Assembly (NCBI GenBank): GCA_946407895.1
Contig: CAMJQA010000015.1
Span: 1-58,794 of the forward strand
DNA from: an uncultured Prevotellaceae bacterium
Lineage (GTDB): Bacteria > Bacteroidota > Bacteroidia > Bacteroidales > Bacteroidaceae
Length of the DNA stretch: 58,794 bases
Direction of reading: 5' to 3'
Part shown: one piece after another, positions 1 through 7,927 of the stretch
Layout of the letters: every line of letters starts with the position of its first letter
Numbering within the stretch: position 1 is the first letter of the stretch
Translations under genes and position numbers: made by a program
The notes under the pieces: model-generated
What the model was told of the DNA's origin: nothing
Database searches by the model: none
The model's input: only the letters and a program-made list of their open reading frames with translations

Positions 1-53
1 TAGGACACATGCCTCTCACGCATGGAACACGGGTTCGATTCCCGTAGGCGCTA
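1..53 (+). tRNA. tRNA-Glu (CTC anticodon), 5' end outside window
   Basis: The 3' two-thirds of a tRNA is visible. The anticodon arm is CATGC-CTCTCAC-GCATG, which puts CTC at positions 34-36 and so decodes GAG. The T arm ACGGG-TTCGATT-CCCGT follows, then the acceptor strand AGGCGCT and discriminator A. CCA is not encoded. The D arm and 5' acceptor strand lie upstream of the window, so the acceptor pairing cannot be checked. It sits 30 nt before the next gene on the same strand. Confidence 0.85.
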
Positions 54-83
54 CTCTGTTTACTCTATCATCACTCACAAATC

Positions 84-1205
84 ATGATTATCAAATGTCC
101 TGAATGCGGAAACGCTGTATCCACCATGGCCGGTACATGTCCACGGTGCGGAGTTAAGATAGCAGACAACCTGGTGAAGTGTCCACAGTGCGGACGATTC
201 TCACTAAAGGGACGTACGGAATGCCCCCTGTGCAAAGCCGACCTGCGGGCACAGACCGAGCCACAAAGCCCAGATCACGCCCAGCCGGAAGCAAAAGAGC
301 AACAGCACATACCACCACAGATACCAACCCCCAGAAGAAAGAGGCGCGGATGCCTGGGCTGGGGATGCCTGATGAGCTTCCTGCTGATTGTAGCCGCCAT
401 ACTGGGCGTATTCTTCTATTGGACATACATGAGCAAGAAATCGCATGAAGAAGGAGACTACCAGCGGCTGCAAGGCGTCAGCAACCCCGAATTCTACCAG
501 CAGTTCCTTGATGACTACCCCAGCAGCGAACACGCAGAAGAAGTGAGGACCAAGATGCAGCACCTGCAGGAGGAAGCCAAAGAATGGGCAGAAGCAGAGA
601 AGAAGCGCAACCGCATAAGCCTGACCCGTTTCCTGCAGAACTACCCTAACTCGGTACACGAACGGGAATGCAGAGACCTGATAGACTCCATCGACTGGAA
701 AGAGGCAGCAAGCCTGAACACCGAGCAAGCCATAGAGAACTACATGCAAAACCACCCCAGCGGACGCTATTCAGACGATGCCACAGCGAAGATGATTGAG
801 TTCTCACAGCAAAAGATTTCCGACAGAGACAAGAGTCACATCAGGGGCATCATGGATGCATTCTTCTCAAACGGGATGGCACGGGGCGACCTGGATGTCA
901 TAGGCAATGCCATACCGGGTACAATGACCGACTTCTGCGGCATATCGCCTGCCTCGCCCGAACAGATTGCCCACTTCACGAGTGACAAGAAGGCAGCTGA
1001 CGTGATAGGCATACACTACCTCATCAATGCCGACATGACCGTAAAGCGCGATACCCTGCCCGACGGACAGCCCGCATACGCCGTAAGCTTCAGCCTGGAC
1101 GAGACCGTGAACCGCTCGGATGCGAATCAGCCAAGCACAAAGACCTACCAGGTAAGTTCGCACCTGAACGATGAGAAGAAAATTGTTGACATGACCATCA
1201 AATGA
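84..1205 (+). CDS. Zinc-ribbon, single-pass membrane protein
   Basis: The 373-residue protein starts with two zinc-ribbon modules: CxxC pairs at Cys5/Cys8 with Cys19/Cys22, and Cys33/Cys36 with Cys47/Cys50. A Pro/Gln-rich linker, a basic cluster and one membrane segment (about residues 93-116) follow. The C-terminal 250 residues contain repeated helical patterns of the type FLxxYPxSxH, reminiscent of tetratricopeptide-like repeats, then a mixed domain that I do not recognise. Topology is probably ribbons inside, large domain outside. Its stop overlaps the start of the DUF4491 gene (ATGA), so the two are probably translationally coupled. The function is unknown; an envelope sensor or scaffold is only a guess. 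Confidence 0.8.
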   Translation: MIIKCPECGNAVSTMAGTCPRCGVKIADNLVKCPQCGRFSLKGRTECPLCKADLRAQTEPQSPDHAQPEAKEQQHIPPQIPTPRRKRRGCLGWGCLMSFLLIVAAILGVFFYWTYMSKKSHEEGDYQRLQGVSNPEFYQQFLDDYPSSEHAEEVRTKMQHLQEEAKEWAEAEKKRNRISLTRFLQNYPNSVHERECRDLIDSIDWKEAASLNTEQAIENYMQNHPSGRYSDDATAKMIEFSQQKISDRDKSHIRGIMDAFFSNGMARGDLDVIGNAIPGTMTDFCGISPASPEQIAHFTSDKKAADVIGIHYLINADMTVKRDTLPDGQPAYAVSFSLDETVNRSDANQPSTKTYQVSSHLNDEKKIVDMTIK

Positions 1206-1498
1206 ACTACAGCGGAATAATCATAGGCCTGGCAACCTTTCTTACCATCGGTGCCTTCCACCCCCTTGTCATCAAGGCAGAATACCACTTTGGACGCCGT
1301 TGCTGGTGGGCCTTCCTGCTGTGCGGCATTATATCGGCAGCTGTGAGCCTGCTCTGTAAGGACCAGACGACAAGCATCATACTGGGCGTGGTGGCCTTCT
1401 CCTCCTTCTGGGGAATCGGTGAAGTCTTTGCCCAGCATAACCGCGTAAAGAAAGGGTGGTTCCCGATGAATCCCAAACGCAGGAAAGACTACGAATAG
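1202..1498 (+). CDS. DUF4491 family small membrane protein
   Basis: This 98-residue protein has three hydrophobic helices (about 3-22, 31-52, 57-75) and a short basic tail ending in RRKDYE. The opening NYSGIIIGLATFLTIGAFHP and the KAEYHFGRRCWW segment match what I remember of DUF4491, a family of small Bacteroidota membrane proteins of unknown role. It overlaps the zinc-ribbon gene by 4 nt. A 61-nt gap separates it from the convergent porin gene, and I see no clear terminator hairpin there. Confidence 0.75.
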   Translation: MNYSGIIIGLATFLTIGAFHPLVIKAEYHFGRRCWWAFLLCGIISAAVSLLCKDQTTSIILGVVAFSSFWGIGEVFAQHNRVKKGWFPMNPKRRKDYE

Positions 1499-1559
1499 AC
1501 CCTTCGGCAACCACCCCAACAGAGATACACCCCCGATACTCCCTTAGCCTACAGCCGGT

Positions 1560-3002
1560 TTAGAACTCAAAATTCACACCCAGACCGAACACACGGTTCT
1601 TACGGAAGTAATGGTCTTGCTTGGCACCAGCTGCGGTGGCGGTAACCACATCGCGGCGGTGATAGAAGCTCTGCATATAGCCCAGGTCAACATTACAACG
1701 CTCGGTCAGACGTACACGGGCACCAATACCCATGCTATTATTAGAGAGGTTGAAGCTGAGGTCATTCATGAATGCATCACTCACCCGATAAGAAGTATTC
1801 TGCCAGCTTCCGCTGATGGTGAGCCACTTGCACACATCATACTCAGCACCGGCACTAAACTCCATCGTTCCCTTGTCGATGAGGTCCTGCTTGTCGCCCT
1901 CCTTCTTGGCCTGCTTGTCGAAGTAGAAATGCCATCCGGCCATCAGCCGCACCTTATCCACGGGACTGTACTTGGCACCAGCACCAAGGATGGCCGGGAT
2001 ATCCTCGCGCACCTTACGTCCGTCAGCAAATTGCCCAAGCACGGCATTTGTCTGTGCCACAGCAGCAGTGTATGCGTTCATCCGGCTGGAGTTTTTCAGC
2101 TTCAGCTTTGTAGGCGCCTCATACTTGAAGGCCAGGTTCCAGTGGCTGTTCACCTGACAGTCCATACCGATGACAGGCGTGATACCAAATCCCACCTGGT
2201 CGGTATTAAGGTCAAGGCTATTCTGCGACAGCGGTTGCTGCACCGTCTGCTGAGTGACCGGATGCGTATAGTAAGCATCAACATCGCTGACCCATCCATT
2301 ATAATTGTTGGTGGCATAAATACCACGTAGTCCGACAAAAGCCGACAGGTTGTCGAGTACCTTATACGTCGTACCCAGCGTCAGGTGGAACTGATAGTTG
2401 CGGCCCTTCATATAAGCATTCAGGTCATAGCCCCCAAACGACTGTTGAGCCATTTGCTGTGCCATAGAGGATGCCTGTTCCTGGGGCATCCCCTGCCCTA
2501 TCAGGGCCGGAGCAATACTACCAGCCAGCTGACTGACTACATTCTGATAGATTTGACCGGCATAGAGCGCCTCGAAAGTACCTAAGCCATCGTCAAACTC
2601 ACATTTACCACCACCGCCACCAAGGGCAAAGGCTCCGTTGACCGACCAACGCTCCCAGTTATAGGATGCCTGGATAGAAGGAATAATCGGTGCGACGGCC
2701 TTGCCATGAAAGCGATGTGGCGTATGTGGAATCTCGCGATTATATGCAAAGAGCGGGAAGTCGGTTGTGATGTCGCGACTCTGCAATGCATTCTGTACAT
2801 TCAGGCTCAAATGGAAGCCGGGCATCAGGAAAGCCGTACCGGCCGGATTGGCATAAAGACCCGTGACGTCTATGATACCGTCCTGACTCATCTGGCGCAG
2901 GAAACTGGCGTTCTGGTTAGTGTTTGTCTGCAGGCCTCCAGCACATACAGTGCCCGGCACAAGTGTAGCCAAGGCTACGACTAAAGCAATCTTTTTGTTC
3001 AT
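1560..3002 (-). CDS. OmpP1/FadL family outer-membrane transport protein
   Basis: This 480-residue protein has a signal peptide (MKK-type, cleavage near VCA-GG, about residue 22). The mature start has the FadL/TodX-like pattern NASFLRQMSQDGIIDVTGLY and ANPAGTAF, which forms the N-terminal hatch in this family. Alternating hydrophobic strands run to the C-terminus, which ends in FEF, an aromatic-terminated last strand typical of Bam-assembled barrels. Family members move long-chain fatty acids or other hydrophobic molecules across the outer membrane; the ligand here is unknown. It is monocistronic and divergent from the dehydrogenase gene, with a Bacteroidota-type promoter at 3047-3078. Confidence 0.88.
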   Translation of the reverse strand: MNKKIALVVALATLVPGTVCAGGLQTNTNQNASFLRQMSQDGIIDVTGLYANPAGTAFLMPGFHLSLNVQNALQSRDITTDFPLFAYNREIPHTPHRFHGKAVAPIIPSIQASYNWERWSVNGAFALGGGGGKCEFDDGLGTFEALYAGQIYQNVVSQLAGSIAPALIGQGMPQEQASSMAQQMAQQSFGGYDLNAYMKGRNYQFHLTLGTTYKVLDNLSAFVGLRGIYATNNYNGWVSDVDAYYTHPVTQQTVQQPLSQNSLDLNTDQVGFGITPVIGMDCQVNSHWNLAFKYEAPTKLKLKNSSRMNAYTAAVAQTNAVLGQFADGRKVREDIPAILGAGAKYSPVDKVRLMAGWHFYFDKQAKKEGDKQDLIDKGTMEFSAGAEYDVCKWLTISGSWQNTSYRVSDAFMNDLSFNLSNNSMGIGARVRLTERCNVDLGYMQSFYHRRDVVTATAAGAKQDHYFRKNRVFGLGVNFEF

Positions 3003-3046
3003 CTTTTTACCTTAATAATTTTTATTCGTTTGCTTGAAATCGGCCG

Positions 3047-3078
3047 CAAAGGTAACACATTCATATAAACTGTGCAAG
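3047..3078 (-). promoter_or_regulatory. Promoter of the FadL-type gene
   Basis: Read on the minus strand, TACCTTTG (3047-3054) matches the Bacteroidota -7 box TAnnTTTG. CTTG at 3075-3078 lies 20 nt upstream, where the TTTG-like -33 box is expected. The predicted leader is about 40 nt. Confidence 0.6.
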
Positions 3079-3181
3079 TTTTTACATAGAAAATGCACAC
3101 ATATCATACGCTTTGTGCAAAATACAATCAAATTAAGGAGATAAATTAGCAGAAAAGACAGCTTATTTCATCTTTTATTTG

Positions 3182-3189
3182 TATATTTG
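3182..3189 (+). promoter_or_regulatory. -7 box of the dehydrogenase promoter
   Basis: TATATTTG fits TAnnTTTG exactly and lies 23 nt before the ATG at 3213. No convincing -33 TTTG is present, so the strength is uncertain. Confidence 0.5.
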
Positions 3190-3212
3190 CAAACCAATAA
3201 ACGCAAGACAAG

Positions 3213-4196
3213 ATGAAGATAGTATTTTTAGATGCCTATGCTGCAAACCCAGGTGATATAGACTGGTCGCCCTGGCAGCACCTTGTGAACCAAGACGGGG
3301 AGTCCATAGAAGTGGAAAAATACGACCGCACCGCTCCGGAGGAAACGCTGACAAGAGCCAAAAATGCCGAGATACTGCTGACGAACAAGGTCATCATAAA
3401 CGCAGAGCTGATGGATTTGCTGCCACAGCTGAGGTACATCGGTGTATTGGCAACGGGATACAACGTGGTGGATACAACGCATGCCAGCAAACTGGGCATC
3501 ACCGTAACCAACATACCCGCCTACAGCACAGCCTCGGTGGCACAGATGGCAATGGCCCACTTGCTGCACATCACCCTGCACGTAGGCCAGCATAGCGATG
3601 CCGTCAGGGAAGGCCGGTGGCAAACCAGCAAGGACTTCTGTTTCTGGGACCATCCGCTCATTGAGCTTAACGGCCTGGAAATGGGCATAATAGGACTGGG
3701 TCATACAGGTATGGCAACGGCCAAAATAGCGCAGAGCATGGGCATGAAGGTAGTGGCATGGAGCAGCAAGGACAAGGATACCCTGGAAGCACTGGGCATA
3801 GAGAAGGCTACCTCGCTGGACGACCTGTTCAGCACAGCAGACGTACTCAGCCTGCACTGTCCCCTCACACCACAGACACACCACCTCGTATGCGAAAGCC
3901 GACTCAGGCTGATGAAGCCCACAGCAATACTCATCAATACCGGCCGCGGTCCGCTCATCAACGAGCAAGACCTGGCTGACGCACTCAACGAAGGCCGGCT
4001 CTATGCTGCAGGACTTGACGTGCTTGACCAGGAACCGCCCCGCAACGGTTCGCCCCTGATAACAGCCCGAAACTGCTACATCACACCCCACATTGCCTGG
4101 GCAACTCAGCAAGCCCGCAAACGCCTGATGACTATTGCATTGGAAAACGTAAAGGCCTACCTCAACGGTAAGCCGCAAAATGTAGTCAACCAATAA
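3213..4196 (+). CDS. D-2-hydroxyacid dehydrogenase (NAD-dependent)
   Basis: This 327-residue enzyme belongs to the D-isomer-specific 2-hydroxyacid dehydrogenases (glycerate dehydrogenase / hydroxypyruvate reductase / phosphoglycerate dehydrogenase-like). The Rossmann motif GIIGLGHTG lies near residue 153. The catalytic Arg sits in NTGRGPLINE, the Glu in DVLDQEPP and the His in ITPHIAW, all in the usual order. The substrate domain carries LATGYNVVD and ASVAQMAMA. Length is normal for the family and there is no ACT domain, so it is not a regulated SerA. Substrate is not determined; glycerate/hydroxypyruvate is the most likely guess. It converges on the helicase gene with a 14-nt gap. Confidence 0.88.
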   Translation: MKIVFLDAYAANPGDIDWSPWQHLVNQDGESIEVEKYDRTAPEETLTRAKNAEILLTNKVIINAELMDLLPQLRYIGVLATGYNVVDTTHASKLGITVTNIPAYSTASVAQMAMAHLLHITLHVGQHSDAVREGRWQTSKDFCFWDHPLIELNGLEMGIIGLGHTGMATAKIAQSMGMKVVAWSSKDKDTLEALGIEKATSLDDLFSTADVLSLHCPLTPQTHHLVCESRLRLMKPTAILINTGRGPLINEQDLADALNEGRLYAAGLDVLDQEPPRNGSPLITARNCYITPHIAWATQQARKRLMTIALENVKAYLNGKPQNVVNQ

Positions 4197-4210
4197 GAAG
4201 GCGCAGCAAG

Positions 4211-6595
4211 CTATGACACAACGGTGAACTTGGCAAAGCGAAGAAGAAGTTGCTTGACACCAGCATTATCGAAGCGAACAGTAGCCTTCGTGTCCATGCC
4301 CGTACCTTCGACACGTTCCACAACGCCACGTCCGAAGCGTTCATGAGCAATGACGGTGCCTGGCGAAACAGGCTGTGAGGAAGTTTGCCGGGGAACAGGC
4401 GACTTTAGGCTTCCTTGGGATGAAGAGGACATAGAGGGTGAAGTGGCCTGCAACCTTTTCAGCCTTGACAGCGGGTTGCCTGACGACGTAGAACCAAGCG
4501 AATGAAAAGGCTCATTAGCACTCCTGCGCCCAAATGACTCGCCAGCACTGCGAGAAGAGCCCTCGAAACTCCTGCCAAACCGACTTGCCGGTTGCCTGGA
4601 GAAGGGACTCAGCTCATCACTGACAGGCTGAGCCTTTGCACCCTTTCCGACGGAGAGGTATTTGGGGTCGATCTCGCGTATAAAACGGCTTGGCGTTCCG
4701 AACTCCATGCGTCCGTATCGCATACGGCTCTTGGCAAAAGTGATGACAAGATGGTGACGGGCACGCGTCATAGCCACATAGAAGAGACGGCGTTCCTCCT
4801 CTATCTGGCGAGGATTCTCCATTGACATCTGACTGGGGAAGAGATTCTCCTCCATACCGGAAACAAGGACGGCATCAAACTCAAGTCCCTTGGCAGAATG
4901 TACTGTCATCAGGGTTACCTTATCGTCGCCCACGGAATTATCCTCGTCGATATCAGAGAGCAGGCTAACCTCCTGGAGGTAATGCGTAAGCAAGGTACCC
5001 TGCCCTTCCTCTGTATGAACCTGCACAAAAGTGCTTACACCGTCGAGCAGTTCCTGCAGGTTCTCCTGACGCGACAGGTCGTCTGGATCCTTACCCCGGA
5101 AGATATCTGCCTGCACCCCGCTCTCCTTAACTATGCGCAGGGCCAGAGTGTGAGCATCGTCAGTATTAACCGCTTCATGGAAACCCTCAATCATCTGGCA
5201 AAACTGGCGCAGTTTCTCCTGCGTGCCTTTGTTCACACCAAGCTCACCGGGAGATGAAAGCACGTCCCACACGGAAAGTCCTCGAGAAGTAACGACATCA
5301 AGTATCTTATTGACAGTAGTCTGCCCAATGCCTCGGGCAGGATAGTTGATGATGCGTTTCATAGCTTCCTCATCACTGGGATTCACAGCCATACGGAAGT
5401 AGGCAATGAGATCCTTAACCTCCTTGCGCTGATAGAATGAGAGTCCGCCATAGATGCGGTAAGGAATGCCCTCGCGCCTGAAGGCCTCTTCAAGGCTACG
5501 ACTCTGGGCATTGGTGCGATACAATATAGCCTGCTGTCCGTAGGACAGGTTATAGTTACGCACAAAGGAGCGAATCTTACGAACAATAATATTAGCCTCG
5601 TCCGTATCACTATATGCCTGGCAAACCTCAACAGGAGTGCCCACCTCATTCTGGCTGAAGACCTCCTTGTGTATCTGTCGCTCATTATGACTAATCAAGC
5701 TATTGGCAGCGCCTACGATATTCTGAGAACTGCGGTAGTTCTGCTCGAGTTTAAAGAGACGAGCATCACGATACATCTGACGGAAATTCAGTATGTTATC
5801 GATATTTGCTCCACGAAAGCTATAAATACTCTGCGCATCATCGCCCACCACACAGACACGCTGTCGCTGGGATGTAAGCTGCCAGATAATCTGATGCTGA
5901 GCGAAGTTGGTATCCTGATACTCATCGACCAGAACAAACTGGAAACGCTCCTGATATTTCACAGCCACATCGGTATTATCACGGAAGAGGATCCACGTAT
6001 AAAGCAACAGATCGTCAAAATCCATTACACCAGCCTGACGGCAACGTTGCCAATAGCGTTCGTAGATGTCAGATACCTTCTCCATGCCCGACACAGCATC
6101 GCGACGAATGAGACTGGCATTCATGCGATAGGCCGCAGGCATGACCAGAGCATTCTTGGCATTGCTGATGTAGGCACATACCGTTGAAGCCTTGTACTGC
6201 TTGTCATTCAATCCCATCTCACGTATGATAGCCTTAACCAGGTTCTTGCTGTCCGTAGCATCGTAGATTGTGAAGTCAGAGGTAAACCCCAGACGAGCCG
6301 ACTCAATCCTGAGGATACGGCTGAAGATGCTGTGGAAGGTGCCCATCCAAAGCTGTGAGGCCTTCTCCGGCCCTACCTGCAGGCTGATACGCTCCTGCAT
6401 CTCGCGAGCAGCCTTGTTGGTAAAGGTCAGCGCCAGGATGCTCCACGGCATCATCTTCTCGTGCTCCAAGAGCCACGCAATCTTGTATGTCAGCACACGT
6501 GTTTTTCCGGCCCCGGCTCCAGCTATGACCAGGGATGGAGCGTCGCAGCACTGCACAGCCTGGAGTTGAACGGGGTTAAGATCCTGAATATCCAT
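4211..6595 (-). CDS. UvrD/PcrA-type superfamily 1 DNA helicase
   Basis: The 794-residue 3'-5' helicase has the Q-motif region at LNPVQLQAVQ, Walker A GAGAGKT at residues 26-32, the DEYQDTN Walker B/motif II near residue 226, GDDAQSIYSFRGA (motif III), and VAMTRAR (motif VI) near 615. A Ser/Arg/Gln-rich linker (about 650-740) leads to a C-terminal small domain with HERFGRGVVE, the tudor-like RNA-polymerase-contacting domain of PcrA/UvrD. Expected roles are nucleotide excision and mismatch repair and clearing RNA polymerase or recombinase from DNA. It is the last gene of the long minus-strand run, 31 nt after the membrane-protein gene. Confidence 0.93.
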   Translation of the reverse strand: MDIQDLNPVQLQAVQCCDAPSLVIAGAGAGKTRVLTYKIAWLLEHEKMMPWSILALTFTNKAAREMQERISLQVGPEKASQLWMGTFHSIFSRILRIESARLGFTSDFTIYDATDSKNLVKAIIREMGLNDKQYKASTVCAYISNAKNALVMPAAYRMNASLIRRDAVSGMEKVSDIYERYWQRCRQAGVMDFDDLLLYTWILFRDNTDVAVKYQERFQFVLVDEYQDTNFAQHQIIWQLTSQRQRVCVVGDDAQSIYSFRGANIDNILNFRQMYRDARLFKLEQNYRSSQNIVGAANSLISHNERQIHKEVFSQNEVGTPVEVCQAYSDTDEANIIVRKIRSFVRNYNLSYGQQAILYRTNAQSRSLEEAFRREGIPYRIYGGLSFYQRKEVKDLIAYFRMAVNPSDEEAMKRIINYPARGIGQTTVNKILDVVTSRGLSVWDVLSSPGELGVNKGTQEKLRQFCQMIEGFHEAVNTDDAHTLALRIVKESGVQADIFRGKDPDDLSRQENLQELLDGVSTFVQVHTEEGQGTLLTHYLQEVSLLSDIDEDNSVGDDKVTLMTVHSAKGLEFDAVLVSGMEENLFPSQMSMENPRQIEEERRLFYVAMTRARHHLVITFAKSRMRYGRMEFGTPSRFIREIDPKYLSVGKGAKAQPVSDELSPFSRQPASRFGRSFEGSSRSAGESFGRRSANEPFHSLGSTSSGNPLSRLKRLQATSPSMSSSSQGSLKSPVPRQTSSQPVSPGTVIAHERFGRGVVERVEGTGMDTKATVRFDNAGVKQLLLRFAKFTVVS

Positions 6596-6626
6596 AGAGA
6601 AAGAAGGGTAAAGGGTAAAGAGTAAA

Positions 6627-7202
6627 TTAAAAGATGTAACAGAAACAATGGAAGATAAAGGACAGCAGCATGGAAAGCACCATCAAAGCCCCATACCGCA
6701 CGAAGCCTGAGCTCAGAAAGGACTTGAAGGTGGAGAAGGTTGAGATACGATGTGTAAGCACCCCATATACGTAAGCCACAAGCATCAACCCGAAGCACAG
6801 GATGAAGGGCAGGCCATGGAGAAAGGGACTGGGATTGAGGCTCCCCGTGAGACTGACAAGCGGGCTTTGTGGATGGAAGGCAGCAAACAGAAGCAGCACA
6901 TCGATAAACAAGGCCAGGGCAAAGCAGACAAGCAGAGGCGTTCGACGGACAGATGCCGCCTCGCCCCACCCCACATACTCCAGGCAGGCATACGCAGAGA
7001 TAGCCACCACAACGACAATCACGTAATAGTTGGCAAACAGCTCGGGCATGTGGATGAACAACCACCTGAGTCCATCGTCGGACAGAACGCTGTTGACAGG
7101 CTGTCCCACAGCAGAGAGAATCCATGAGAAAAACGGCATAGCCACAGACACAAAGACAGCTGCAGCAAGCGTCATGCCAAGGATGCTAGGCTTAGTCTTC
7201 AT
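6627..7202 (-). CDS. Multi-pass membrane protein of unknown function
   Basis: This 191-residue protein has about five hydrophobic segments (roughly 6-28, 58-75, 86-107, 128-147, 168-189) and no recognisable catalytic motif. Its start lies inside the end of the response-regulator gene (11-nt overlap), so it is probably translated from the same message. I do not recognise the family. Given the context it could be a membrane target or accessory of the sensor-regulator pair; that is inference from position only. Confidence 0.7.
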   Translation of the reverse strand: MKTKPSILGMTLAAAVFVSVAMPFFSWILSAVGQPVNSVLSDDGLRWLFIHMPELFANYYVIVVVVAISAYACLEYVGWGEAASVRRTPLLVCFALALFIDVLLLFAAFHPQSPLVSLTGSLNPSPFLHGLPFILCFGLMLVAYVYGVLTHRISTFSTFKSFLSSGFVRYGALMVLSMLLSFIFHCFCYIF

Positions 7203-7914
7203 CCGGAAGCAGGTTGTTGATATCCAGGATATGCAACTGGAAGGCCTTGGTCACCAATCGTGTGGCATTTACGCCGGTGCGCTCACTCGACGGAAAGAGG
7301 CGGCTGATAAGGTCAGCCTGACGTTTCTCCAGGCTCTTTGTGCCAAAAGGCATCTGCCTGAGATTAGAAATCATCTCCTTTGTATAGCCCAGTGCCAGGT
7401 GGCGCAGGAAACGCTCGTCATACTCGTCAATCTCGTAGTTTATCAGTGCATCAGACTTCTCAGTCTCGCCATTGACAAGTTTCTTGAAGCGGGTAATGAT
7501 CTTCTCCAGGATAGGTTCATTGAACACATAGTGACGTCCGTGCATGACAAGCATCACATCATCGCGCTGCAATAGGTTGCCCGTCTTGAGGATAATGCCA
7601 TCGGCACCTGCACCCAATACCTCCACCCACAAACGCTCGTTGAGTACCTCACCCGTAAAGATGAGAATCTTAAGCGATGAATAGCGTGACCTGAGCTGGC
7701 GACAGATGTCCACACCCACTGTTGTGCTGCCCCCGAGTCCGAGGTCGAGAAGCACCAGATCGGGCACCTGCACCCGCATAAGCTTCCAAAACTCGCTCTC
7801 GTTCTGAGCCGTACCGATGACCTCGGCTTCAGGAATGTCGGAACGGAAAATCTGCTCAGTGCCTTTCAGTTCCAGCTTGACATCCTCTACAATAATTACC
7901 TTGAATGGTTCCAT
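7192..7914 (-). CDS. Response regulator (REC domain plus LuxR-like DNA-binding region)
   Basis: The 240-residue protein begins with a receiver domain: acidic pair Glu10/Asp11 (IIVED), predicted phosphoacceptor Asp57 in LLLDLGLGG, Thr in IFTGE and the conserved Lys in ILKTG. A helical linker and a C-terminal helix-turn-helix follow. The pattern LGYTKEMISNLRQMP plus KAFQLHILD resembles the NarL/LuxR fold but is divergent. The gene starts 13 nt after the kinase stop, so this is the cognate regulator by position. Its targets cannot be told from sequence. Confidence 0.85.
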   Translation of the reverse strand: MEPFKVIIVEDVKLELKGTEQIFRSDIPEAEVIGTAQNESEFWKLMRVQVPDLVLLDLGLGGSTTVGVDICRQLRSRYSSLKILIFTGEVLNERLWVEVLGAGADGIILKTGNLLQRDDVMLVMHGRHYVFNEPILEKIITRFKKLVNGETEKSDALINYEIDEYDERFLRHLALGYTKEMISNLRQMPFGTKSLEKRQADLISRLFPSSERTGVNATRLVTKAFQLHILDINNLLPDED

Positions 7915-7927
7915 ATCACATCTTTAT

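Noticed and set aside
3228..4193. 321-codon open frame antisense to the dehydrogenase gene
   Set aside because: Shadow of a gene with full Rossmann and catalytic motifs.
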